From the NCBI RefSeq assembly GCF_009857885.1, contig NZ_WWER01000006.1, positions 124,001 to 188,000 on the forward strand: a stretch of 64,000 bases of DNA, given 5' to 3'. Positions 35,146-44,388 of this stretch are shown piece by piece. The translations under genes and the position numbers were made by a program. Origin of the DNA: Pusillimonas sp. TS35 (GTDB lineage Bacteria > Pseudomonadota > Gammaproteobacteria > Burkholderiales > Burkholderiaceae_B). Under the pieces are notes generated by a model, which ran no database searches, was not told the origin of the DNA, and was given only the letters and a program-made list of their open reading frames with translations. How positions within the stretch are numbered: position 1 is the stretch's first letter; each line of letters begins with the position of its first letter.

Positions 35146-36002
35146 AATTCGCAGACGATGAATTCGCGCCCTATATGCTCAGCTATCCGTCCCGAAGCAC
35201 CATTCCGCTGGTGTGCGATTCGCCCCACAGCGGCACGCAGTATCCGGCGGATTTTCAGCCCGCGCTCGCTATGGCCCTGCTGCGCTCGGGGGAAGACACT
35301 TTTGTGGAGGAGTTGTGGCAGGCGGTGCCATCAGTGGGGGGCACACTGCTGGCGGCCAACTTTCCGCGCACGTATATCGATCCGAACCGCGAGGTCGACG
35401 ATATTGACCCGAATATGCTGGCCGAACCCTGGCCGATGCCGTTGCGCCCTACGGAAAAGTCGCGCATGGGGCACGGCCTGCTGTGGAGTTCGGCGCGCAA
35501 CGAGGCCATCTATGATCGCAAGCTATGGGTGGCCGAGATTGAGAACCGCATCGGCACCTATTACGCTCCTTACCACGAGGCTCTGCGCCGCCAGCTCGAT
35601 ACCGCGCACGAGCGATTTGGCGTAGTGTGGCATCTCAACCTGCACTCGATGCCCTCAGACTCTTATGAACTGCTCGACATCGATACCGACAAGACACTGT
35701 CCGATTTCGTGCTGGGCGACCGCGACGGCACCACCTGCGACCCCACGCTGGTCGGTGTAATCGAGGATTTCCTGAAGAATCGCGGTTACTCAGTTGCGCG
35801 AAATGATCCCTTCAAGGGCGTGGCGTTGATCGCTCAGCTGGGCCGGCCGGCACACAATCGGCACAGCCTTCAGATTGAGGTGAATCGCGCCCTGTACATG
35901 GATGAGACCACTTACGAAAAATCAGAAAACTTCGAGAACCTGCAACGCGATATCTCGGAGCTGACCGTGCAGGTTGCGGACTTTGTGCGTTCAGTGATGT
36001 AG
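35142..36002 (+). CDS. N-formylglutamate amidohydrolase family protein
   Basis: A 286-residue zinc hydrolase of the HutG2 family. It has the metal-site motif VCDSPHSGTQYP, FPRTYIDPNREVDDID, VVWHLNLHSMPSDS and PAHNRHSLQIEVNRALYMDE. HutG2 enzymes release formate from N-formylglutamate in histidine degradation, but no other hut gene is nearby. Translational coupling to the importer suggests it hydrolyses the imported compound: an N-formyl or N-acyl amino acid or a related amide. Confidence 0.88.
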   Translation: MKFADDEFAPYMLSYPSRSTIPLVCDSPHSGTQYPADFQPALAMALLRSGEDTFVEELWQAVPSVGGTLLAANFPRTYIDPNREVDDIDPNMLAEPWPMPLRPTEKSRMGHGLLWSSARNEAIYDRKLWVAEIENRIGTYYAPYHEALRRQLDTAHERFGVVWHLNLHSMPSDSYELLDIDTDKTLSDFVLGDRDGTTCDPTLVGVIEDFLKNRGYSVARNDPFKGVALIAQLGRPAHNRHSLQIEVNRALYMDETTYEKSENFENLQRDISELTVQVADFVRSVM

Positions 36003-36016
36003 ACGGTGCACGCCGC

Positions 36017-37036
36017 TCAGGCTTCTTCCGCATCGATCAGGCTGTACAACGGCGCCTGCCCAGGGCGGTCGTACACCTGCCAGCGGATGTGGTCGGCCTC
36101 GATGTGGATGTCGGCCGTTGCCATGGTGTTTTCGTCATCGGGATCGTTGGGTGCGTTGCGGTAGATGGGTAGCTCGGCATCGCCCTGGTCTGCCAATATG
36201 GCCAGCGGGTTGATGTCTGCCGAGGCCGCCAGCAGGGCCTCGCCGCGCGCCTGCCTGTGCGCCGACGAATCGGTGATGACCTGTGGCAGGTCGCGGATGC
36301 TTGCATGAATGATGTGATTGGCATGCAGCGCAGGCTGCTGGATATCGACGACTGACACGCCCCGTGCCGTGAACTCGACACTGTACAGCGCGGTACGACC
36401 GCGCTGGGCCAGGCTGAGATGGAAGCCGCCCGCGCGTGGTGCATCGTTGAGCAGCGCAACTGCTTCTTCGAGCGTAGCCAGATTGAGTATGGCACGTGTG
36501 AGTACCATCCGTGGCACGCCGGCACTTACCTGCCGTGCGCGAAGGTTGTTGACCGTCATGGCCAGCCCGCTGCGCGTGACAGCGAAGGTATGGCCGGGGA
36601 TGGACGCCGGGTAGACGAAGGAGGCGAAATTTGCGCCGTTGTCGGGCGCCACAATGGCCAAGCCGCAGTGGTTGCGAAAGCGCGGGTCACCGTCTTCGTT
36701 GTGCGCAATGCGCGGGCCGTTGGCCGACGGCAATTGCACCGTTGTACAGCCATCGGGTGACATCGCCCAGATGTCGCCGCGGCAATTCCATAGGAATACA
36801 TCGTCGGCATCGAGTTTCAGGCCATCGGCCAAGCCCTGCAGTTCTTCGTGAATGCGTGGAAAACGCTGTTGCACCAGTTTGCGCATGGTGCGGGCCGCAT
36901 CACTGCCGCGCCACTGCATGACGCTGGCCCAGGACGGTGAGGTGACCAGGTATTCGTGTGCGATCGGGGCGCCGAATTCGCCCAGCGCCTTGCCAATGCT
37001 GTAGGGGCTGCCCGAGAGATGAAGGAGAGAGAGCAT
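36017..37036 (-). CDS. C45-type acyltransferase/amidohydrolase
   Basis: A 339-residue Ntn hydrolase of the peptidase C45 (acyl-CoA:6-aminopenicillanate acyltransferase) family. The nucleophile is expected to be the Cys in MSPDGCTTVQL, after a pro-segment containing ELQGLADGLKLDADDVFLWN. ARIAHNEDGDP-like and LAMTVNNLRARQ segments complete the fold. In bacteria such enzymes hydrolyse N-acyl amides. It converges with the importer operon and lies downstream of the RpiR regulator on the same strand, so it is probably part of the same pathway. Confidence 0.78.
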   Translation of the reverse strand: MLSLLHLSGSPYSIGKALGEFGAPIAHEYLVTSPSWASVMQWRGSDAARTMRKLVQQRFPRIHEELQGLADGLKLDADDVFLWNCRGDIWAMSPDGCTTVQLPSANGPRIAHNEDGDPRFRNHCGLAIVAPDNGANFASFVYPASIPGHTFAVTRSGLAMTVNNLRARQVSAGVPRMVLTRAILNLATLEEAVALLNDAPRAGGFHLSLAQRGRTALYSVEFTARGVSVVDIQQPALHANHIIHASIRDLPQVITDSSAHRQARGEALLAASADINPLAILADQGDAELPIYRNAPNDPDDENTMATADIHIEADHIRWQVYDRPGQAPLYSLIDAEEA

Positions 37037-37158
37037 AATGCGTGATTCAGTGGTGACGCAAAGGCCGGTCTTCTATTGTGCGGCTTTTTATGCCGGATGG
37101 GAAACCGAAATATCCCCTAGACATGATTGCAGCCCATAACGGCAGCCCATGACTGCCG

Positions 37159-38058
37159 TTATGGCGCCAGATAGGCGCCGGTTTCGTGAAGCTCCGCTTC
37201 CGCGCGCTGCAGGCCTTGCACAGCGGCCGGGCCCGCACGGGCCAGCAGGTGTTCGATCAGGATCTCCACCAGTGCCAGCGCCGGTGCGCTGGACGGGAAG
37301 AACGATGAAGTTTCAGTGGAAAACACCAGTACACAATCGGCGTCCAGCGCAATTGGTGCTACAAGGCTGTCGCAGATCGCCAGTACGCGGGCGTCGGCTT
37401 TGCGGGCCGCTTGCACCACCCTCAGCGATTCGCGGGAGTAAGGTGCAAACCCGATCACGGCGACCGCGTCGGCCTTGCTAACGGCGCGCAGTTCCATTTC
37501 CAGTGTGCCCGCATCGCCGCGCAGCAAGGAAACCGTGGGCCGGAACAACCGGTACAGGTATTGGAAGGTGAAGGCAGGTGCGAACGATGCCCGGAAGCCG
37601 GCGATATGCACGTGCCGCGCCTGCGCAAGCAAGCCCACGGCTTCGGCCATGCGGCCGTCGTTCAGGTGTTCGAGCAGGCGCAGATTGTCGGCCTGCATGG
37701 CCACTGACCGCGCCAGCGCGTCAGGCGCGCTGGGCTGGCGGACGAGCTTGCGCGCTTGCGCGGCATAGCGCTTAGGAATGGCCTGAAGTGATTGTACGTA
37801 GACGCGTTTGAGCCCGTCCCACCCCTCATACCCCAAGGACTGCGCCAATCGTACCAGTGTGGCCGGCTGCACGCCGGCCTGCGTGGCGATCTTGCGCATT
37901 GATGCAAGCGGTATTTCGGCCGGGAAATCCAGCAGATAGCGTGCGCTCACCTGAAACTGGGGTGTCATGGCCGAAAACTCGCGCTGCAGCCGTGCGGTCA
38001 GTGCCTGCAGGGTGCGCGGCGCCGTGTCGGGTGATGAGGGCGAATTCATATCATGCAT
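37159..38058 (-). CDS. RpiR/MurR-family transcriptional regulator
   Basis: A 299-residue regulator with an N-terminal HTH_6 domain (ASMRKIATQAGVQPATLVRL) and a C-terminal SIS domain (ARHVHIAGFRASFAPAFTFQ, DAVAVIGFAPYSRESLRV) that binds a phosphosugar or other small ligand. An ATG at 38049 is an alternative start. It is divergent from the aminotransferase gene and upstream of the C45 gene, so it probably controls both directions. Confidence 0.88.
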   Translation of the reverse strand: MHDMNSPSSPDTAPRTLQALTARLQREFSAMTPQFQVSARYLLDFPAEIPLASMRKIATQAGVQPATLVRLAQSLGYEGWDGLKRVYVQSLQAIPKRYAAQARKLVRQPSAPDALARSVAMQADNLRLLEHLNDGRMAEAVGLLAQARHVHIAGFRASFAPAFTFQYLYRLFRPTVSLLRGDAGTLEMELRAVSKADAVAVIGFAPYSRESLRVVQAARKADARVLAICDSLVAPIALDADCVLVFSTETSSFFPSSAPALALVEILIEHLLARAGPAAVQGLQRAEAELHETGAYLAP

Positions 38059-38277
38059 CGCGTTCTTGAGGTGGGGGTCATCAGCGTGTGCGGGTGGCGT
38101 GTCGGTATCGCGTTTCTATAAGGCATGTCTATATGCCGTGTCTGCATGGCGTGTAGTGCTCGCCGGTTCTTATTATCACCGCGCACGTTCCAGGTTGGCG
38201 GCCTTGCCCGGCCTGCGCTGCGCGCGTAGCCCCGAGTGTTGCATAAACCACAGCGGCGGCCGCCGGCCGATTGATTT

Positions 38278-38316
38278 ATTTGTTGAGAAGTATATTATGA
38301 ATGGAACATTTGTTGA
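38278..38316 (+). promoter_or_regulatory. Candidate promoter and operator of the aminotransferase gene
   Basis: The 9-bp sequence ATTTGTTGA occurs at 38278-38286 and again at 38308-38316, 30 bp (three helical turns) apart on the same face. Between them TATATT (38291-38296) resembles a -10 element. It lies between the divergent RpiR regulator and aminotransferase genes and could bind the regulator; this is inference. Confidence 0.4.
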
Positions 38317-38330
38317 ATAGGCGGGCAGCC

Positions 38331-39674
38331 ATGTCACACGTATTTCACCGTAATCCCAAATCTCACCTCGACGTTGCCGTGCGCGGCGAGGGTATCCAGC
38401 TGTTTGACCAGAACGGCAAGGGGTATATCGATGCGTCGGGGGGCGCCGCCGTCTCCTGCCTTGGGCATGGCCATCCCGATGTCATCGCCGCGATCAAAAA
38501 GCAGGTCGATGAGATCGCCTATGCGCATTCTTCCTTCTTTACCACCCAGGTGTGCGAAGACTTGGCCGATTTCCTCGCTGCGCGTGCACCGGGTGACCTG
38601 AATCACATTTATTTTGTGTCGGGCGGTTCCGAGGCTGTCGAGGCGTCGCTCAAGCTGGCGCGGCAGTACTTTGTCGAAGTAGGCCAGCCCAGCCGCCGCC
38701 ACTTTATTGCGCGCCGGCAAAGCTACCATGGCAACACTCTGGGTGCGCTGGCCATCGGCGGCAACGAATGGCGCCGCAAGCAGTTTTTGCCGCTGCTGGT
38801 GCCGGCGCATCATGTGTCGCCCTGCTATCCCTACCGTGACCAGCGTGATGGCGAAACCGCCGAGCACTATGCGCAGCGCCTGGCTGATGAGCTCGACGCC
38901 AAAATCGTTGAACTAGGCGCCGAGAACGTTGCCGCCTTTGTGGCCGAAACCGTGGTTGGCGCCACAGCGGGCGCCCTGGCGCCGGTGGGTGGCTATCTGC
39001 AGCGCATACGCGAAGTCTGCGACCGCCACGGCGTGCTGCTGATCCTGGACGAGGTCATGTCGGGCATGGGCCGCACCGGTCACCTGTTCGCCTGCGCAGA
39101 AGACGGCGTGGTGCCCGACATCATTGCCATCGCCAAGGGCCTGGGGGCGGGTTACCAGCCCATTGGCGCCATGGTGGCCAGCAGCCGCATCTACAACACC
39201 ATCGTCAACGGCAGCGGCTTCTTCCAGCACGGCCACACCTACATGGGTCATGCCACCGCTTGTGCCGCGGCCCTGGCCGTGCAGCAGGTGATTGAACGCG
39301 ACCGCCTGCTTGAAAACGTCCGCGCGCGCGGCGAACAATTACGCAGTGAATTGCGCGTCGCACTGGCCGATCACCCCAATGTGGGCGATGTGCGTGGCCG
39401 AGGGTTGTTCGTGGGCGTTGAGTTCGTGGCCGACAAGGCTAGCAAGGCACCGCTCGACCCTGCCATGCAGATACATGCTGTGCTCAAGAAACAGGGCATG
39501 AAGAACGGCCTGATGATGTACCCCATGGGGGGCACCATAGATGGCGTGCGCGGCAATCATGCGCTGCTTGCGCCGCCCTTCATTTGCACGCCGGCCGACA
39601 TTACCGAAATCGTTGCCCGTTTTGTGCAAAGCGTGCGGCAAGTCATGCCGGCCCAGGCTGTGCCACAATCATAG
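38331..39674 (+). CDS. Class III PLP-dependent aminotransferase
   Basis: A 447-residue aminotransferase of the omega/4-aminobutyrate/beta-alanine type. Motifs include YIDASGGAAVSCLGHGHPDV, YFVSGGSEAVEASLKLARQY, RRQSYHGNTLGALAIGGN, LILDEVMSGMGRTGHLFACA and the PLP Lys in IAIAKGLGAGYQPIGAMV. The amino donor is unknown. The ATG at 38331 (MSHVFHRN) follows AGGCGGG; the ATG at 38301 adds ten non-conserved residues. Divergence from the RpiR regulator suggests it serves the same catabolic pathway. Confidence 0.88.
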   Translation: MSHVFHRNPKSHLDVAVRGEGIQLFDQNGKGYIDASGGAAVSCLGHGHPDVIAAIKKQVDEIAYAHSSFFTTQVCEDLADFLAARAPGDLNHIYFVSGGSEAVEASLKLARQYFVEVGQPSRRHFIARRQSYHGNTLGALAIGGNEWRRKQFLPLLVPAHHVSPCYPYRDQRDGETAEHYAQRLADELDAKIVELGAENVAAFVAETVVGATAGALAPVGGYLQRIREVCDRHGVLLILDEVMSGMGRTGHLFACAEDGVVPDIIAIAKGLGAGYQPIGAMVASSRIYNTIVNGSGFFQHGHTYMGHATACAAALAVQQVIERDRLLENVRARGEQLRSELRVALADHPNVGDVRGRGLFVGVEFVADKASKAPLDPAMQIHAVLKKQGMKNGLMMYPMGGTIDGVRGNHALLAPPFICTPADITEIVARFVQSVRQVMPAQAVPQS

Positions 39675-39890
39675 CGGCCGCTGCTGCCGCCTCGCTGCCA
39701 TTGCTAAGGCACAGGCGTGCCAGTGCCGATATACGCCTTGCCTGTGTTGCGTTTGCAGCAATGGCCGCACGGGTGTGCATCGCGCCTGGCTGTTCGTGGC
39801 GCGGCGAGCGGCAATGCCCGGCGCTGCACTGCGCATTTGCCTGGCTGTTTTCAGCACATCAACACTCTACGCTCTAAGGAATAATCTCTG

Positions 39891-40415
39891 ATGGCCCGTA
39901 TCCCCTACGCGGATCTGAAAGATCCCGAAGTCAGCCCTCTCGTCGAACAGATCGTCGCCGAGCGCGGCAGTGTGCTGCACCTGTACCAGATGCTGCTGCA
40001 AAGCCCGCCCGTCGCACGGGGCTGGCTCAATCACCTCACAGGCATTCGCCACAATACGTCGCTGTCCGGCAGCCTGCGGGAAATGGTCATCATGCGCATC
40101 GCCCTGCTCAATGGCGCGCCCTACGAGGCCGACCAGCACGCGCCCATCGCCCTCAAAGAAGGCATGACGCAAGCGCAGCTCGATGCCCTTGACGATTGGG
40201 AGCCCTCAACACTGTTCAGCCCCGTCGAGCGCGCTGTGCTGGCCTATACGGACGCCATGACGCGCAACATTCAGGTGGCGGATGAGGTATTTGACGCCGT
40301 GCGCAAACATTTCGCCCCGCGTCAGCTTGTCGAGCTTACTGCCACCATCGCTACCTACAATATGGTCTCGCGCTTCCTGGAAGCGCTGCAGATCCACTCG
40401 CACGACGAGCGCTGA
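39891..40415 (+). CDS. Carboxymuconolactone-decarboxylase-like (AhpD-fold) protein
   Basis: A 174-residue all-helical AhpD-like protein with SLSGSLREMVIMRIALLNGAP and YEADQHAPIALKEGMTQAQL. The CxxC peroxidatic pair of AhpD is absent (NGAPYEADQH), so alkyl-hydroperoxide reductase activity is unlikely. Members without these Cys are of unknown function or act as decarboxylases. It lies 216 bp after the aminotransferase on the same strand and may be cotranscribed. Confidence 0.8.
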   Translation: MARIPYADLKDPEVSPLVEQIVAERGSVLHLYQMLLQSPPVARGWLNHLTGIRHNTSLSGSLREMVIMRIALLNGAPYEADQHAPIALKEGMTQAQLDALDDWEPSTLFSPVERAVLAYTDAMTRNIQVADEVFDAVRKHFAPRQLVELTATIATYNMVSRFLEALQIHSHDER

Positions 40416-40538
40416 GCGTCCGCGCCAGCTCACGAGCTGGCTGTCACCATCCAGCCCCGCGGCTTGCCTGGCAATGCCTGGCGGCGCTGCGGCCCCGGTT
40501 GCACGACAGGCACGGGGTGATCGCCCCAAGGCCGGCGT

Positions 40539-41078
40539 TCAATGGTCCCAGAGGACGTCGGAGCGACCAGCGGCGCGGTTCAGCGCGCGGGCCAGTACGA
40601 AGCACAGGTCGGACAGGCGGTTCAGGTACTGGCGAACCGCCTCACCCACTGGTTCGCTTCGGCCCAGTGTGATCACTGTGCGTTCGGCCCGCCGGCAGAC
40701 GGTGCGCGCCAGATGTGCGATTGCCGCCGCCCGTGTGCCGCCGGGGAGGATGAATTCCTGCAGTTTTCCGAGTTCGGCGTTGTAATGCGCCAGCGCGTTG
40801 TCCAGCGATAGCACATGGTCTGTCTTCAGGGCAGTATGCCCAGGGATGCAGAGTTCGGCGCCCATGTCGAACAAATGGTGCTGGATATTGCCCAGCAGCG
40901 CGTCGATATCCGGCGGCAGCGTTTCCGCACGCCAAAGCCCGATCATGCTGTTCAGCTCATCCACATCGCCCAGCGCCGCAATTCGCGGCGCGTCTTTGTC
41001 GATGCGGCTGCCATCGCCCAGCCCAGTGGTGCCCTTGTCGCCCGTGCGCGTCGCGATGACGGAAAGCCGTGTTGCCAT
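40539..41078 (-). CDS. cobO: Cob(I)yrinic acid a,c-diamide adenosyltransferase (PduO type)
   Basis: A 179-residue PduO-type corrinoid adenosyltransferase that makes adenosylcobalamin from cob(I)alamin and ATP. The N-terminal ATP motif is TRTGDKGTTGLGDGSRIDKD. DVDELNSMIGL, FDMGAELCIPG and RRAERTV with LNRLSDLCFVLARALN follow. The symbol follows common naming; the protein is not CobA-type. An ATG at 41078 (MATRLSVIAT) is preferred to the one at 41096. Confidence 0.9.
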   Translation of the reverse strand: MATRLSVIATRTGDKGTTGLGDGSRIDKDAPRIAALGDVDELNSMIGLWRAETLPPDIDALLGNIQHHLFDMGAELCIPGHTALKTDHVLSLDNALAHYNAELGKLQEFILPGGTRAAAIAHLARTVCRRAERTVITLGRSEPVGEAVRQYLNRLSDLCFVLARALNRAAGRSDVLWDH

Positions 41079-41160
41079 GATGCGGAACCTCTGCAAATAT
41101 TCTGTAATAGGCCTTCTGCGCCATTCGGCGTTATGCTGAAGGTACTAAGGAGTGTAATGT

Positions 41161-41463
41161 ATGTCTATGTTGAATGACCGCACTATGCAGATGCTGGCCG
41201 CCGCACTGGCGATCACTTCGTTCTATTCGGTGCAGGCGGTTGCACAGCAGGCCACCGCCAGCGGCGAGGTACGTCGTATCGACGCCGCCGCAGGCAAAGT
41301 AACGATCAAGCATGGCGCCATCTCCGATCTGGACCTTCCCGCCATGACGCTGGTCTATCGCTGTGACCCCGCCTTGCTCGCCTACATTAACCCTGGCGAC
41401 AAAGTAACCTTCACCGCCAAGCGTGAGAACAACCAGTACGTGATCACCGCGATTTCAAAATAG
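41161..41463 (+). CDS. CusF-like periplasmic copper-binding protein
   Basis: A 100-residue secreted protein. A Sec signal (ending VQAVAQQ) precedes a small OB-fold domain with GEVRRIDAAAGKVTIKHGAI and LDLPAMTLVYRC. The CusF metal site uses His, Trp and two Met; here the His (IKHG) and first Met (PAM) remain, the second Met is Leu, and no tryptophan is present, so copper binding may be altered. AAGGAG at 41147-41152 sets the start. It is divergent from the adenosyltransferase. Confidence 0.8.
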   Translation: MSMLNDRTMQMLAAALAITSFYSVQAVAQQATASGEVRRIDAAAGKVTIKHGAISDLDLPAMTLVYRCDPALLAYINPGDKVTFTAKRENNQYVITAISK

Positions 41464-41553
41464 CGGGGCGTAGGCAATACCGGGCATGGCATTCAATCCA
41501 GGCCCGGGCCGCAATTTAACAATCTGGCGGGATGGATGCAGCCTACCGGCCCG

Positions 41554-41590
41554 CGCACAAACGGGGAGGGGCGATCCCCGCTTGTGCGGT

Positions 41591-41592
<2 letters not shown>
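41554..41592. terminator. Bidirectional hairpin between the CusF-like gene and hslU
   Basis: Arms CGCACAA-A-CGGGGA and TCCCCG-C-TTGTGCG pair over 13 bp with one mismatch around a 7-nt loop and are followed by GTTT on the plus strand. It lies between two convergent genes and overlaps the hslU stop region, fitting shared termination. Confidence 0.7.
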
Positions 41593-42922
<1,330 letters not shown>

Positions 42923-42986
42923 AAGGATGATGTACCTGAGAGTGTGTGCCTGAAAGCCAAAGCGCGGCCTGCCTGCGCGGCGGCGC

Positions 42987-43520
42987 TTACAGGATTTCGA
43001 TGAGATGGTTCTGGTTGGTGTAGATGCAGAGGTCGCCGGCAATCTCGAGCGACTTCTTGACGATCTCGGCGGGCGCGAGATCGGTATTGTGCAGCAGGGC
43101 CAGCGCGGCCGCCTGCGCATAGGCGCCGCCCGAACCGATCGCGGCCAGGCCGTGTTCGGGTTCGAGCACATCGCCGTTGCCGGTGAGCACAAGGGTGTGT
43201 GCGCTGTCAGCGACGATGAGCATGGCCTCGAGGCGGCGCAGCATGCGGTCGGTGCGCCAGTCTTTGGTGAGCTCGACCGCAGCGCGCATCAGGTTGCCTT
43301 GGTGCTTCTCGAGCTTGGCCTCGAAGCGTTCCTGCAGCGTGAACGCGTCGGCTGTTGCACCGGCAAAGCCGGCCAGCACGCGGTCGTTGTACAGGCGGCG
43401 AATCTTGCGGGCGGTGCCCTTGATCACGATATTGCCCAGGGTGACCTGGCCGTCTCCGCCCAATGCGACCTCGTTGCCGCGGCGCACGGAGACAATAGTG
43501 GTGGCGTGAAATTGTTCCAT
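42987..43520 (-). CDS. hslV: HslUV protease peptidase subunit
   Basis: A 177-residue proteasome-beta-like threonine peptidase. After a short propeptide (MEQFHA) the mature N-terminal Thr begins [20 protein letters not shown]. The catalytic Lys lies in [15 protein letters not shown], and [15 protein letters not shown] is conserved. The ATG at 43520 is preceded by GGAAG. It is the first gene of the hslVU operon. Confidence 0.96.
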   Translation of the reverse strand: MEQFHATTIVSVRRGNEVALGGDGQVTLGNIVIKGTARKIRRLYNDRVLAGFAGATADAFTLQERFEAKLEKHQGNLMRAAVELTKDWRTDRMLRRLEAMLIVADSAHTLVLTGNGDVLEPEHGLAAIGSGGAYAQAAALALLHNTDLAPAEIVKKSLEIAGDLCIYTNQNHLIEIL

Positions 43521-43543
43521 GGAATCTTCCTGTTGAAGGACAG

Positions 43544-43571
43544 AGATGGGGGCGGCGCCGGAAAATTCAAG
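43544..43571 (-). promoter_or_regulatory. Sigma-32 (RpoH) promoter of hslVU
   Basis: On the minus strand CTTGAAT (43571-43565), a 13-bp spacer and CCCCATCT (43551-43544) match the E. coli RpoH consensus CTTGAAA-N11/16-CCCCATnT at all but one position. Transcription would begin near 43537, 17 nt before the hslV ATG. hslVU is a classic member of the heat-shock regulon. Confidence 0.85.
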
Positions 43572-43684
43572 GGCAGGCAGAACGCACTTTAGTACGAAGT
43601 GATTGTGGCATCGTCCCATACCTGCTGATGCGGGCGAGCAGCGCGCTTCGTGGTGCGCGGCCAAGCCATGGACGCAGTGCCAAC

Positions 43685-43705
43685 AAAAAAGGCCCGTGCA
43701 GGGCC
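43685..43705 (-). terminator. Rho-independent terminator of dksA
   Basis: Read on the minus strand: GGCCC-TGCAC-GGGCC followed by TTTTTT, 163 bp downstream of the dksA stop. It insulates dksA from hslVU. Confidence 0.85.
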
Positions 43706-43867
43706 TTGTCAAGACTTTGGGCGGCGCCACGGCCGCCGCGGTGGGCATCAATGGCGTAACACACCCGGCATGTGCGATGCGCACCACGCACAGCGCCACC
43801 TCGACCCCCCGCGGGTCGCGGTGTGGCGCGCGCTGTATACGGCTTGCACGGCGTGCCTCGGGCCGGA

Positions 43868-44311
43868 TCAGTCGCCGTACAGCTTCTGGCGCATTTCACG
43901 GCGCTCTTGCGCTTCGAGCGACAATGTGGCCGTGGGGCGGGCAAGAAGGCGTGGGATGCCGATGGGCTCGCCGGTTTCTTCGCACCAGCCGTATTCGCCC
44001 GTATCGATCCGCGAAATGGACTGCTGCACCTTTTTGAGCAGCTTGCGCTCACGGTCGCGGGTGCGAAGTTCCAGCGCGTGCTCTTCCTCGATCGTCGCGC
44101 GGTCGGCGGGATCGGGCACGAATTGGGTCTCACGCAGATTTTCTGTCGTGGCATCTGCGTTATTGAGGATCTCCTGCTCGAGCTCTTTCAAGCGATTGCG
44201 AAAGAATGCAAGCTGGTCCGCATTCATGTAATCGGCTTCAGGCATTGCCAGCAGTTCCTCTTCAGTCAGCAACTGACCCTGAGCCTTTGCGGCGGCTGAT
44301 TTGCTAGCCAT
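43868..44311 (-). CDS. dksA: RNA polymerase-binding transcription factor DksA (single-Cys type)
   Basis: A 147-residue DksA with the coiled-coil (residues 33-105) carrying the acidic tip [21 protein letters not shown] region, which reaches the polymerase secondary channel and acts with ppGpp. The zinc-finger position reads [20 protein letters not shown]: only the first of the four zinc cysteines (C110) is left, the others being Thr, Leu and Ala. Such cysteine-poor DksA forms work without zinc. The terminator above follows it. Confidence 0.93.
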   Translation of the reverse strand: MASKSAAAKAQGQLLTEEELLAMPEADYMNADQLAFFRNRLKELEQEILNNADATTENLRETQFVPDPADRATIEEEHALELRTRDRERKLLKKVQQSISRIDTGEYGWCEETGEPIGIPRLLARPTATLSLEAQERREMRQKLYGD

Positions 44312-44388
44312 GATTGTGTCCTCTTGTTGTAGTGTTGGTACTTGGGAACCAGAATACTGCTAACGCAGCGCCAGTGCGCGTTTCGTCA

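Larger units (their letters stand above)
43521..43867. other. Intergenic region hslV / dksA
   Basis: A 347-bp stretch with no gene. It holds the heat-shock promoter of hslVU (43544-43571) and the dksA terminator (43685-43705, minus strand). I see nothing in the remaining 160 bp, which would be the dksA 3' untranslated region. Confidence 0.75.
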
